This document shows, piece after piece, positions 1-8,204 of a stretch of 25,604 nucleotides of DNA. Each line of letters begins with the position of its first letter. The first letter of the stretch is position 1. Position numbers and translations under genes: made by a program. The notes under the pieces are model-generated. The model ran no database searches. It was not told where the DNA came from and saw only the letters and a program-made list of their open reading frames with translations. Source of the DNA: Promethearchaeota archaeon (GTDB taxonomy: Archaea > Asgardarchaeota > Lokiarchaeia > Sigynarchaeales > SOKP01); contig JAEOTW010000241.1 of the NCBI GenBank assembly GCA_016839655.1, positions 1 through 25,604 on the forward strand, given 5' to 3'.

Positions 1-541
1 CTATTAAAAAAATTGGTGTAAAGTCATCTCTTATAACTTTATTATCAATTCCTTCTTTTATTGGATCTAACACGAGTTTTTGATATCTTAGTGTTTCAAA
101 ATTGATTTCTGCTTCATTTCGAGTTAACGATGCTCCCTCTATTACTTTTTGAGAAATATTCAAGAAAAAAGGCTTTTTACGGATATCACTTGCAATCTTG
201 TAAAGTTCCGGAAATTTTTTAGAAAATTCGTAAATAGCATATCCTAGTGTTAGAAGACGTTCCATTTCTGATTTTGAGGTCAAGTCTATAGCTTCATAAA
301 ATTCGTTTATCTTCCTTATGCCTATTGTTCCTACAACTAAGTAAAGATCATTCTTCGAATCAAAATAATTATATAATGTTCCTTTACTTAATGATGCCTT
401 AAGAGCAATCTCATCCATAGTAGTATTATCGAAACCTTTTGAAATGAAACAATCCATAGCTTTCATAATGATTTCATGTCTTCTCTGCTCTTTTTCTCTT
501 TCTTTTCTTTGTTGGATACGTTTTTTACGTTCATTATTCAT
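1..541 (-). CDS. TetR/AcrR-family transcriptional regulator, C-terminus cut by window edge
   Basis: A DNA-binding repressor by family. The visible 180 residues start with a highly basic stretch rich in Arg/Lys/Glu, followed at about residues 22-66 by the TetR helix-turn-helix: a helix ending CFISKGFDNTTMDEIA, then the recognition part SLSKGTLYNYFDSKNDLY, which is very close to the family consensus. The rest is helical ligand-binding domain and runs off the window without a stop, so no inducer can be guessed. I place the start at the ATG at 541; an in-frame ATG at 559 would add six residues, and neither has a Shine-Dalgarno. The palindromes at 571-645 lie directly upstream, so autoregulation is likely. 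No gene is seen that clearly shares this operator inside the window. Confidence 0.88.
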   Translation of the reverse strand, partial: MNNERKKRIQQRKEREKEQRRHEIIMKAMDCFISKGFDNTTMDEIALKASLSKGTLYNYFDSKNDLYLVVGTIGIRKINEFYEAIDLTSKSEMERLLTLGYAIYEFSKKFPELYKIASDIRKKPFFLNISQKVIEGASLTRNEAEINFETLRYQKLVLDPIKEGIDNKVIRDDFTPIFLI

Positions 542-570
542 TTTTTTCAAATTGAACATGGGTAACTCTT

Positions 571-645
571 TGACCAAGGGTCATTAAATTTATTAGTGAC
601 ATTTATTGTATTTAAACTTTTGGTCACTTATTGACCATTGGTCAA
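571..645 (-). promoter_or_regulatory. Palindromic operators flanking the TATA box of the TetR gene
   Basis: Seen directly: TGACC-AAG-GGTCA at 571-583 and TTGACC-ATT-GGTCAA at 631-645, both perfect inverted repeats with a 3-nt centre. A third arm TGGTCA at 621-626 also pairs with TGACCA at 632-637, so the distal site is a nested double palindrome. On the minus strand a TATA-like TTTAAATA lies between them at about 609-616. Repressor bound at either side would block TBP/TFB or the start site, a layout typical of archaeal TetR autorepression. The regulator identity is inferred from adjacency. Confidence 0.7.
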
Positions 646-782
646 GAAGTGAGAAATACCTTTAAAGAGTACTTAGATAAATAGTAAATATTTGTTATGA
701 TTATGGAAATCTTGATACTAAAAATTTAATAAACATGATTATATTAGATTTTAATCAAATTAAGATTAAATAAAAAAAAAAT

Positions 783-1331
783 TTAGGGAATTAGGGTCTG
801 TATAAGTAATGAAGATCCCATATTACTATTTACTCCTCCAACCTGTCCAGGACAAGTATTATAAATAACTCCAACGTAAATAGAAATAAGATGGGTACCG
901 GGATCTAAATCCTTGAAGATTGCATAGAAACTCACAGGTATCCATTCAACATCATCTTCAGTGGCATTGTCTAAAATTTCTTCATAAACAAACCCAGGGC
1001 GCTTCACATCACCATCGATAGCAAAGTACATTATAAGCGAATGTCTTAATGTATCAATAGGATCCAATTCTGCATTTCCTGCGAAAGAAATATATACCCA
1101 CTCTCCAACATTTACTTCGATAGTAGTATTTAGTGGATCTATTGGTTCATAGGTATTATTTACATCTACAGTATCTAATAATAATGTATATCAGGTGTTT
1201 ACTATTCCAGAATCTCCACTCAAATTATTTATTTGTATCTGCAGATTTATAATATAAAAAGCTCCAAAACCAATTATTGTAGCACCTATTACTATTAAAA
1301 TTATAGTGCTAGCTTTCGATCTATCACTCAT
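783..1331 (-). CDS. Membrane-anchored extracellular protein, interrupted by in-frame TGA at 1191-1193
   Basis: Function unknown. From the ATG at 1331 (preceded by a Shine-Dalgarno-like AGAGGTTG) the protein has a short basic N-terminus (MSDRSK), one hydrophobic helix (about residues 9-30), and a short stalk, then meets TGA after residue 46. The same frame stays open beyond the TGA for about 135 codons and reads as a plausible beta-rich extracellular domain with VNVGEWVYISFAGNAEL and a PGTHLISIYVGVIYNTCPGQ segment, ending at a normal stop at 783. Total length would be about 182 codons counting the TGA. A single-base nonsense change, a consensus error, or recoding all fit. A selenocysteine here would be odd because no selenoprotein family is recognisable. 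The gene stands alone between the TetR region and the coiled-coil operon. Confidence 0.6.
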
Positions 1332-1529
1332 AGATTTCAACCTCTTTATAATAACCTGATTATATTTAGAGTTAAAATTTGTTAAAGATACATCTATTAA
1401 TAAAGTTTTTTTAAAGTTTAATGTCATTAATACTGATAATTCAAAAAGAAAATTAAACAGAATATCTAAGAGACATATTCTTAAAAAATAAAAAAAGAAA
1501 ATAAAATAAATAAGTAGTGGATTTCTTAT

Positions 1530-2258
1530 TTAGGGTAAGGTCACTCTTCCACTAGACTCGTCCAAATTAAGTATACCCTTTACTGCTAATTGTTTGATGG
1601 TTCTAACTGCCATTATTGGAGGAACATCAAGAAGTTTCTTTAAATCATCTAGCTTTGCTTCTCCTTTATCCATAATTGTAGCAATAATATCAACTTCATG
1701 AATTTCTTCATCAGAGTTTTCAATTAAGAAGGATGTAAAAAAATTTGCCTGTCTTAATTGTCCAATCTTAGCTTCTAATTCATCCATTTTCTTTTGATAG
1801 TTATTTTTTAACTCTACTTCACGGTTTTCATTTTCAACAGTTTTTTGATCTAATCCTGTCTTCTCTTCTTCTTTTGCACCAATCTTTTCATTAACAGAGC
1901 TAAGTTTTTCTTCAAGTTGAGTAAGTTCAAAGGCTGGTTTTTTCAAATCATTAACGCTAGTTTCTAAAGTATTTGTTAATTCAGAAATCTTCGAGTTTAA
2001 CTCATCTTTTTTAGCTTTCAATCCGTCTATATTTCTGTCTAATTCTTCAGACTTAGTTCTTAATTCTGTTAATTCTGAATTCTGAGAGGATAATTTTTCT
2101 TTTATACCTTCTTCTTCTTTTTGTTCTGCTTGCATAAAACGCCATGCTTCTCTTAATTGAGAAAGAACCTCCTCGTTATGTTTCTGCAGAACTTGCCAGT
2201 ATGTGTCATAAGCCGTCTCAAATTGCTCAATAAGTGCTAAAATATCTTGGGAACTCAT
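1530..2258 (-). CDS. Coiled-coil protein with C-terminal winged-helix-like domain (second gene of pair)
   Basis: Not a family I can name. The 242 residues begin with a helical segment containing aromatic residues (about 1-45), continue as a long heptad-like coiled coil rich in Glu/Lys/Leu/Ser (about 45-170), and end in a compact domain (about 178-242) with the helix-helix-wing look of a winged helix: DDLKKLLDVPPIMAVRTIK, a GILNLDESSGRVTL beta wing. It overlaps the upstream gene by one base (TAATG), with a strong ribosome site GGAGGT at 2268-2273, nine bases before the ATG, so the two proteins are probably made together and may pair. No signal peptide or membrane helix is seen, so it should be cytosolic. 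A role as an SMC-like, ESCRT-like or division scaffold is only speculation. Confidence 0.8.
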   Translation of the reverse strand: MSSQDILALIEQFETAYDTYWQVLQKHNEEVLSQLREAWRFMQAEQKEEEGIKEKLSSQNSELTELRTKSEELDRNIDGLKAKKDELNSKISELTNTLETSVNDLKKPAFELTQLEEKLSSVNEKIGAKEEEKTGLDQKTVENENREVELKNNYQKKMDELEAKIGQLRQANFFTSFLIENSDEEIHEVDIIATIMDKGEAKLDDLKKLLDVPPIMAVRTIKQLAVKGILNLDESSGRVTLP

Positions 2259-3004
2259 TAGAAATCAACCTCCCCTTTTAGTGTTACTGTACCACTTCCC
2301 TCATCATATTCAATTGGACCATTTTTTAGAACCATTTTTGAGAGTATATTTCTTGCCACATCTTCTCTCAAACCCATAGCTTGGACAATACCCTTAAGTT
2401 CAAGAGTTGTATTAGGTTGTAATGCTTGTATAAGTTTTAATTGAGCAGATTGGATATAACCAGCTTTGATCAATGACTTCATAGCAGCAGCGCGCATAGC
2501 GTATGAATTACTAAATTTTTCTTTTTTATGATATTCTGCTTGAAGTTGAGAATCAAGTTCTTTCATTTTGTTATCGAATTTTACTTGAATATCTTTTAAC
2601 TCTACAAGTCTATTCTCTAATTCACTTAATCGACTGCTTCGAGTTGCTACCTCTTCCCTTCGTGCTGTTATTTTTGTTTGAGTTTCATTTAATTCATTTT
2701 GTGCATCTTGGATTTTATCAAGAAGAGCCTGTTTTTGGTTATTTAGTTCAGCATTATTTTCTTCTAATGAAGAAATATCTCTTTGATTTTGAGAAATCTT
2801 ATTTTTCAATGAATTTATTTCGTCATCGTTTGCCTCAATGTTTCTTAAATCGTTGGTTTTAGTTTCTTCAAGTTTACCAATCTGATCGAGTAGATTAGTA
2901 GGTTGAGTTTGTAATTTTGGGATCGAATCTGAATTTAAACCATTAAGTTCTTCAATAATTGAGAGTATTTTCTTTAAAGATGATTTTGTATCGGTAAGAC
3001 TCAT
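2258..3004 (-). CDS. Coiled-coil protein with C-terminal winged-helix-like domain (first gene of pair)
   Basis: Unrecognised, but clearly a paralogue in architecture of the protein that follows it. Of 248 residues, about 1-30 are a short helical head, about 35-165 are a continuous coiled coil dominated by Glu, Lys, Asn, Gln and Leu, and about 175-245 form a winged-helix-like domain (LKGIVQAMGLREDVARNIL helix pair, then IEYDEGSGTVTLKG as the wing). Both proteins share the ending pattern D-E-[GS]-SG-x-VTL, which supports descent by tandem duplication. The ATG at 3004 has an eight-base spacing to GGAG. No transmembrane segment is present. The duplicate plus overlap suggests a heteromeric filament or scaffold; this is inference. 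Confidence 0.8.
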   Translation of the reverse strand: MSLTDTKSSLKKILSIIEELNGLNSDSIPKLQTQPTNLLDQIGKLEETKTNDLRNIEANDDEINSLKNKISQNQRDISSLEENNAELNNQKQALLDKIQDAQNELNETQTKITARREEVATRSSRLSELENRLVELKDIQVKFDNKMKELDSQLQAEYHKKEKFSNSYAMRAAAMKSLIKAGYIQSAQLKLIQALQPNTTLELKGIVQAMGLREDVARNILSKMVLKNGPIEYDEGSGTVTLKGEVDF

Positions 3005-3010
3005 ATTTAA

Positions 3011-3048
3011 TTCTCCTTTAAAAAAAGTTGCTTTAAATTTTTATAAAA
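3011..3048 (-). promoter_or_regulatory. TATA box and Shine-Dalgarno of the coiled-coil operon
   Basis: On the minus strand a perfect TTTTATAAAA at 3039-3048 lies about 25 bases before a predicted start site near 3018, and AAGGAGAA follows at once (3011-3018) with eight bases to the ATG at 3004. The predicted leader is therefore only about 14 bases and consists mostly of the ribosome site. Confidence 0.5.
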
Positions 3049-3099
3049 TAATAGTGTTAGTATTATTAAATTTTGATTTTTAGATAGTAGAAAAAAGAA

Positions 3100-3936
3100 T
3101 TAAATTTCTTTAGAAATATCTTCTATAAATTTATCTTTACTAAATGTGCCAAATGGGAGATTTCTTCTTTCTATGACTATGTTTAAATTTTCAATTATTT
3201 GTTCCGCTAAGTAGTTGAATTTAAAGGGAAATCGGGGGTTTTTTTGGAAATATTTTCTTAGAAAAATATTTATAAGGTCGATCTTATGTTTTGGTTCCTT
3301 CATTTCAAATAGACCTGGGTCTGTATCGAGAATAGATGTGCAAATCCAAGCAAGATCATCAAGAAAATGGCCTTCATATGCATCTTCAAAATCAACGGCA
3401 TAAATAATGCTGTTAGTATCATCAAAAATGAAGTCTCTCAATCTTGTATCTCCTTTGCAGAGGACGTATTTCTTTTTTGCTTTATATCTTTTCCGAACAA
3501 AATTTTTTTCATGGAATTGAGCAAAAAATTCAGCAAGTTTCTCTATGCTTTTAATAATCTCATTTTTAGCATCAGTTTCCAATTCATCTAAATTTTGTGT
3601 TCCTTTTAATTTCTCATTAATAAAATCACATAGGTTAATTCCTTTAACTTTTTCAAGGACCAAATAAGGTTTTTGAAAGAATAAAATACTTGGAACGTGG
3701 AAATTTTGATTTTTCAATCTGTTTAATATATTTATTTCATGAGCAATGTTTTTAGTTCGAAAAATTTTAATCACGACTTCTTTAGGTAATTTAGAAGGTT
3801 TTTTATCGAACACCACATTTATAACAGAATTTTTTTTACTTGGTAATTCAGTTACTTTAATATTATCTTGATTTAGTTCGGGAATTTGATATTTTAAGTC
3901 TTTAATCATCCTACTTTGTATTTTCTGAAGATCCAT
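3100..3936 (-). CDS. APH/choline-kinase-like phosphotransferase with altered catalytic loop
   Basis: A small-molecule or protein kinase of the protein-kinase-like fold (aminoglycoside phosphotransferase/RIO-like). Visible elements: the ATP-site lysine in VVIKIF (K57), the following helix Glu in AHEINIL (E67), a hinge region FFQKPYLVLEKVKG (about 86-99), the catalytic loop CKGDTRLRDF (D163), and the metal-binding DFE at 182-184 within AVDFEDAYEGHFLDDLAW. In the usual HGDxxxxN loop the His is replaced by Lys (residue 161) and the Asn by Asp (residue 168), so activity may differ from the antibiotic kinases. Length 278 residues is normal for the family. It is a single gene on the same strand as its neighbours, with no clear substrate clue. 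Kinase fold is fairly sure; substrate unknown. Confidence 0.75.
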   Translation of the reverse strand: MDLQKIQSRMIKDLKYQIPELNQDNIKVTELPSKKNSVINVVFDKKPSKLPKEVVIKIFRTKNIAHEINILNRLKNQNFHVPSILFFQKPYLVLEKVKGINLCDFINEKLKGTQNLDELETDAKNEIIKSIEKLAEFFAQFHEKNFVRKRYKAKKKYVLCKGDTRLRDFIFDDTNSIIYAVDFEDAYEGHFLDDLAWICTSILDTDPGLFEMKEPKHKIDLINIFLRKYFQKNPRFPFKFNYLAEQIIENLNIVIERRNLPFGTFSKDKFIEDISKEI

Positions 3937-4064
3937 TTTCCAAATATGTAGACTTAATTTAGATTCTTAATAAGCACATAATTATAGCCATATTTATAAC
4001 TATTTATTAATAGTGAGTCTAAATTATAAGAAAAAGACTAAAAATGAAGCTTTACTTGCATACT

Positions 4065-4721
4065 TTATTTTTCTAATTTCCTTATTTTCTTTACTAAATC
4101 ATTTAAATAAAGATTACCCATTCCAAGTTTCACGATCTGAGAGAAAAATAATACTAAAGCAAATCTCATTTCTTGGATTTCAATATAAAAAGAACAAATT
4201 TTTTGATTATTTTCCAACTCTAAGTACATTTTCTTTAAGTTGCTTAATTTTTTCTCACTTCGAACTTCAAACTCTTTCATTATAGAAAAGAGAGTATTAC
4301 TTGGAAGTGAGGAATATAATATGTGGCCATCAGTAGTAAAAATCCCTGAACCGAGGATTTCTTTATCATCAACGAAACCTCTTAATAACTTGATAATTTC
4401 TTGGAATAATGGCATTGAACTAAGCTTAGCAGTAGAATCATCTAGTTCTACACCATTAACTTCCGTACTTTCGAAGAATTCCATGTGAGAGAATTCAAAA
4501 TCAACTATTTGATATCCCCGGACTTTAAAATTCTTGTCTACAAAAGTTTGAAAACCGTGCTTACAAACAGGCCCTGACGGGATAGAGATTGTTGTTAAAT
4601 GCTTAGCTTGGTTTATTATTTTTGTAGGTATCCTGAGTTCTTTCTTAGATTTACAAGTTGGGCATATAACATGAATTTCTTGATATTCTTCTACTGAAGT
4701 TAATTGATCACTATCAATCAT
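4065..4721 (-). CDS. Zinc-binding domain fused to roadblock/longin-like (profilin-like) domain
   Basis: A 218-residue two-part cytosolic protein. Residues about 17-80 hold a probable zinc site, CPTC (C20, C23) with CKH (C53, H55), in a segment ending FQTFVDKNFKVRGYQIVDFEF; from memory, this kind of zinc module recurs in Asgard proteins. Residues about 115-218 look like a roadblock/longin-type fold: ILGSGIFTTDGHILYSSLP as the first strands, a central helix with basic residues, IQEMRFALVLFFS as late strands and a last helix. Such domains bind small GTPases or their partners in other systems. Partner here is unknown; the Roadblock-GTPase fusion at 22630 is a candidate. The roadblock/longin call is by pattern and moderate. 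Confidence 0.6.
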   Translation of the reverse strand: MIDSDQLTSVEEYQEIHVICPTCKSKKELRIPTKIINQAKHLTTISIPSGPVCKHGFQTFVDKNFKVRGYQIVDFEFSHMEFFESTEVNGVELDDSTAKLSSMPLFQEIIKLLRGFVDDKEILGSGIFTTDGHILYSSLPSNTLFSIMKEFEVRSEKKLSNLKKMYLELENNQKICSFYIEIQEMRFALVLFFSQIVKLGMGNLYLNDLVKKIRKLEK

Positions 4722-4832
4722 ATGTTTCTGTCAGTATTCTACTATTCTAATTTTATATTTATATGATATTATTACAGATTTTAATATATTTACATTTAAT
4801 GAATCAATAATCATCTCAATAATTTATTTCTA

Positions 4833-6401
4833 TTACAAAGTAAATTTCAGATCAGAATAATTTAAATTTGATAAAGCTTCAATTCTTTTGCGACAGGAAT
4901 TACACTTTCCACATGGCTGTTCTCCATCACTATAGCAACTCCATGTCCATTCTAAAGGAACTTTCAATTTTTTTGCAAGATTTACGACATCCATTTTTGT
5001 CATTTTTGCTAATGGAAATAATAATTTTCGTGTATTTTTATCTTTATTGTGTTTTCCTTTATTGATGAGTATCTCAAGATCCTCGAAAAATTTCAGAGAT
5101 GCATCAGGAAAATCTTCTGGATCTATGGCAATATGACCCCCTATGATTACTTCACAATCAAAAACTTCTGCATAATATCCTGCAATGGAGTAAAAAACAA
5201 GATTACGAGAGGGAATGAATCCTTCAGGAGCATTAACTGCACTCGGTACAGGAAATCCTTCTATACGTAAGTCAATCGATTCCTTTAAAAAAGATAATGG
5301 GACTTCAATTAATTTAATTTGCAAACTTTGAGCAAGTTTTTGTGCTGCCTTTTTTTCGTTTTGAGGTCGAAGGTTATAGTTATAAGAAAGAGCAATTATA
5401 TAATAGCCTTCTTGATGCGCCCAATGAAGGGCAACAGCGGAATCCATTCCACCAGATAGTAATAGTATCGCACTCTTTTCCTTTTGTTTTTTCTCTGGAA
5501 ACATTTTTGCAATAATTGCCATTTTTACTGCATCATTTATATTGGACAATTCATAACCTAACGCTTCTGCTGCGATATTACCATCTGAAGTTATATTACA
5601 TCTCATAACATCAATCATTTCTTTACAAATTCCAAGTACTTCTGGAGCAACTTCATAACCGATATAATTAATTCGCGGGGGAGGAACATTAAAACCCAAA
5701 TCAACCATGTTGTTAACCACCATTTCGATTAAATCTATCATGTTTATCACTTTGGGCCCTACAAGATCATATGTTTGGTTATTTCTACCTATTCCGTCTG
5801 CAGCAGCTAAAAAGGCTTCTATTGCATCATTAACATATATGGGTTGCATCGGAATTTTACCATCTCCAACCACATCAATAATTCCTTTTCCAATTTGGTT
5901 TACCATTTCAGGGATTAATTCATCGTTAGGACCTAGGATATAAGAAGGTCTAAAAATAGTATATGCAACATTTGCTTGTTTTAGTATTACTTCCGCTTCA
6001 TTTTTCGAATAAAAATAAGCATCATTTGCCCATTCTTCTTTCCCAAACCTATCAACTCCCAATCCTGATGGAAAAATAATTCGAGAAACTTTAGCATCAT
6101 AAGCCGCTTCAACCAAAATACGCATTCCTTTGATATTGACTTTCTCAAAAAGCTCTTTAGAACCACATACAACACCTCTGAAGTGTAAAACTGCTTTGCA
6201 GCCAACTAATGCCTTCCTTAGAGCTTCTAAACTGAATTCTTTTAAAACTACAGGTTTAGCACCAAGGGCTTCTACTTCTTTGGCAGCATCCTCTCTTCGA
6301 ACAATTCCAATAACCTCCCATCCTTTTTGAATAGCCGCTTTTATAGAGTGTTGTCCTAAATATCCATTAGCCCCTGTAATAGCTAATTTTTTGTATTGCA
6401 T
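4833..6401 (-). CDS. queC: Fusion of NAD(P)-dependent SDR epimerase and 7-cyano-7-deazaguanine synthase (QueC)
   Basis: Two enzymes in one 522-residue chain. Residues 1-300 are an extended SDR: nucleotide motif TGANGYLG (G10, G13, G16), and catalytic YxxxK (Y129, K133), with a FRPSYILGP segment typical of UDP-sugar epimerase relatives. Residues about 308-522 are QueC, the ATP-dependent enzyme making preQ0 from 7-carboxy-7-deazaguanine and ammonia: PP-loop SGGMDS (316-321), FIPSRNLVFYSIA, GGHIAID, and the zinc cysteines C489, C497, C500, C503 in the order CYSDGEQPCGKCNSC. The join shows no stop or frame change. I chose the ATG at 6401 because AGGAT lies nine bases upstream and the Rossmann strand starts right after; an in-frame ATG at 6443 adds 14 residues. 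QueD is divergent next door, consistent with archaeosine synthesis. What the SDR half does for QueC is unknown. Confidence 0.9.
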   Translation of the reverse strand: MQYKKLAITGANGYLGQHSIKAAIQKGWEVIGIVRREDAAKEVEALGAKPVVLKEFSLEALRKALVGCKAVLHFRGVVCGSKELFEKVNIKGMRILVEAAYDAKVSRIIFPSGLGVDRFGKEEWANDAYFYSKNEAEVILKQANVAYTIFRPSYILGPNDELIPEMVNQIGKGIIDVVGDGKIPMQPIYVNDAIEAFLAAADGIGRNNQTYDLVGPKVINMIDLIEMVVNNMVDLGFNVPPPRINYIGYEVAPEVLGICKEMIDVMRCNITSDGNIAAEALGYELSNINDAVKMAIIAKMFPEKKQKEKSAILLLSGGMDSAVALHWAHQEGYYIIALSYNYNLRPQNEKKAAQKLAQSLQIKLIEVPLSFLKESIDLRIEGFPVPSAVNAPEGFIPSRNLVFYSIAGYYAEVFDCEVIIGGHIAIDPEDFPDASLKFFEDLEILINKGKHNKDKNTRKLLFPLAKMTKMDVVNLAKKLKVPLEWTWSCYSDGEQPCGKCNSCRKRIEALSNLNYSDLKFTL

Positions 6402-6514
6402 AGTATGAGCATCCTGTAATTTGTTATTTAATGTAAAGTTCATATTTTATTTTGTTTAAATAATTTTTAATGACTGTTTTCTGATGTTTTTTCTTTGATC
6501 TAATGAAAAATATC

Positions 6515-6524
6515 TTTATATTTA
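6515..6524 (+). promoter_or_regulatory. Candidate TATA box for queD in the divergent queC/queD spacer
   Basis: TTTATATTTA is the best TATA-like element in the spacer between the divergent queC fusion and queD. It would place the start site near 6545-6550, about 70 bases before the queD ATG. In DNA this AT-rich such matches are common, so this is tentative. Confidence 0.3.
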
Positions 6525-6616
6525 TTGTTTTTAAACATAAATTATAAAAATACCAAAGGGCTTCTACTATACAAAAAAAGTAAAACTATATTATTTGCTT
6601 TGGGGGCAATCTTTGT

Positions 6617-7072
6617 ATGGGATTTAAAGTAATAGTTGATTCAGCAGATATTAAATTTAGTGCTAGTCATTTTTTAAAAGCCCCTCTTCAATGTACAAGA
6701 CTACATGGGCATAATTATTATGTATCTGTAGAAATAAGTGATACACTCGATACAAATAATTTTGTTGTTGATTTCACTGATTTAAAAGAACAATTAATTT
6801 CAATAGTCAAACCTTTGGATCATTATGTTCTAATACCAACAAAATCAGATGAATTAAAAATAAGAGAGGAAAAAGGTTCTGTAGAAATTATTGCATCTTC
6901 CAAACGATATGTGTTCCCCCGAGAAGATGTATTCTTTTTGCCATTACCAGCAACTACAAGTGAACTATTAGCAAAATATATCCATAATAAATTAAAGAAA
7001 ATATACAAGGATAAAAAAATTAAAGTAAAAATAGGAGAAAGTAGAAGTACTACAGCAATCTTTGAAGATTAA
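6617..7072 (+). CDS. queD: 6-carboxy-5,6,7,8-tetrahydropterin synthase (QueD/PTPS family)
   Basis: Converts dihydroneopterin triphosphate to 6-carboxytetrahydropterin, the second dedicated step towards preQ0 and archaeosine. The 151 residues carry the three zinc histidines H18 (FSASHF), H30 and H32 (LHGHNY), and the catalytic Cys26 in the arrangement C-x3-HGH that distinguishes QueD from PTPS-III enzymes. The conserved VDFTDLK (from residue 51), LDH (67-69), ATTSELLA (from 112) and the pterin-binding Glu141 are in order. Residues about 75-108 form an insertion relative to the roughly 120-residue E. coli enzyme. Start at ATG 6617 follows a G-rich stretch. It is transcribed away from the QueC fusion, so the two pathway genes share one spacer. 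Confidence 0.9.
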   Translation: MGFKVIVDSADIKFSASHFLKAPLQCTRLHGHNYYVSVEISDTLDTNNFVVDFTDLKEQLISIVKPLDHYVLIPTKSDELKIREEKGSVEIIASSKRYVFPREDVFFLPLPATTSELLAKYIHNKLKKIYKDKKIKVKIGESRSTTAIFED

Positions 7073-7197
7073 ATAAAGATCTTTAAATTATTATTTTTAT
7101 GTCTGTATTCTATTAAATTGAACATGTTCAGCTAAAACAATATATTTTTTATGAAGTATTAAAAATACAAATAAAAACAATTATTTATTTCATTTTT

Positions 7198-8091
7198 ATG
7201 TTGATTGAAAAAACATATAAATTGGGAGTACTATACGGCATTGGAACAGAGACAGAGATGCTGACTCAAAAGTTCGTTGGCAATCTCATAAATAATGAAG
7301 AATTTTGTAAAGCATGTGAAACATTAGAACAAAATGTAAAATGTGATAAATGTCGTGAATATGTTAAGAGTTATTCCAGTTCAATTTATTATTATGAAAA
7401 AGTAGGAGAAAATCTCCCTGAGTTTATTGAAGAGCCAGAATTATATCTTCCAAAAAATCTTCCTCCAATAGATTTTTTAATGGTTGTTGGAATCCATCAA
7501 GATTTACTCTCAGGGCTTCCTTATTATTTAAAAGATAATAGTACAAAAGCTGTTATTGTCCCAATAGAAGATCCAAAATGGGTACCAGCAGGACTTCAAG
7601 TCCAAGTATTAGAGGAATTCGAAAAATATGGCATTCAGGCAGCTTTTCCTAAACCATTTTGCTCCTTAAGTAAGGAATCAAATGAATATAACAAAGTTGG
7701 TTTTCATTTGACTAAAAATCATAATTTTATTGATGAATTCATCGATTATTACAAAATTGGAGAACCTATTGTCTCATTTCTATTAAGTAAAGATGGGGAA
7801 TCAATTGAAGACGCATGTATCATTCAGAGTGCTCCATGTGGAAGTACTTATTATATCTGCCAGCAATTAAAATCAAAATATTATAAAAATGGAAAGAGTG
7901 GAGATCTCTCTTTGAATGAAAGAATAAGTAAAGCTCATCATGCTTACCCTTGTAATGCCTCAATGGATCAAGATTCTATACTCAAGGATTCCATATTGCA
8001 TGTTGGTGGATATTTAATCCGAAATGCAATTAGGCGAGAACTAAAACTCGAAGAACAAGAAGGCCAAAAACTTATATATGTTATAAAATGA
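7198..8091 (+). CDS. DUF166 family protein
   Basis: An archaeal family of unknown biochemical role, sometimes labelled thymidylate synthase without support. The 297 residues match the pattern I know for DUF166: a Cys cluster near the N-terminus (C37, C40, C49, C52), a central FPKPFCSL (C155), a FLLSKDGESIED segment, the signature QSAPCGSTYYIC (C214), and the ending HHAYPCNASMDQD (C252) followed by ILHVGGYLI. The many conserved cysteines hint at metal or Fe-S binding; this is inference. No membrane helix is evident. It follows queD with its own 125-base spacer. It ends in TGA, showing that TGA serves as an ordinary stop here. Confidence 0.8.
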   Translation: MLIEKTYKLGVLYGIGTETEMLTQKFVGNLINNEEFCKACETLEQNVKCDKCREYVKSYSSSIYYYEKVGENLPEFIEEPELYLPKNLPPIDFLMVVGIHQDLLSGLPYYLKDNSTKAVIVPIEDPKWVPAGLQVQVLEEFEKYGIQAAFPKPFCSLSKESNEYNKVGFHLTKNHNFIDEFIDYYKIGEPIVSFLLSKDGESIEDACIIQSAPCGSTYYICQQLKSKYYKNGKSGDLSLNERISKAHHAYPCNASMDQDSILKDSILHVGGYLIRNAIRRELKLEEQEGQKLIYVIK

Positions 8092-8204
8092 TTTAATCTT
8101 TTATTTTTCAAAAATTCTTAACTTTTCTGATTTTTAAATTTAAGTTAATTAGACAAACAATTGAGTTTTTGAAGTTTTGAGTAAATTATTAAAAAAATTA
8201 ATAA

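Noticed and set aside
1191..1193. TGA as a selenocysteine codon
   Set aside because: It lies in the stalk after a membrane anchor, no selenoprotein family or redox motif is recognised, and no SECIS was identified by eye.
4013..4285. 90-codon plus-strand frame
   Set aside because: Shadow of the roadblock-like gene on the minus strand; composition is that of an antisense AT-rich frame.
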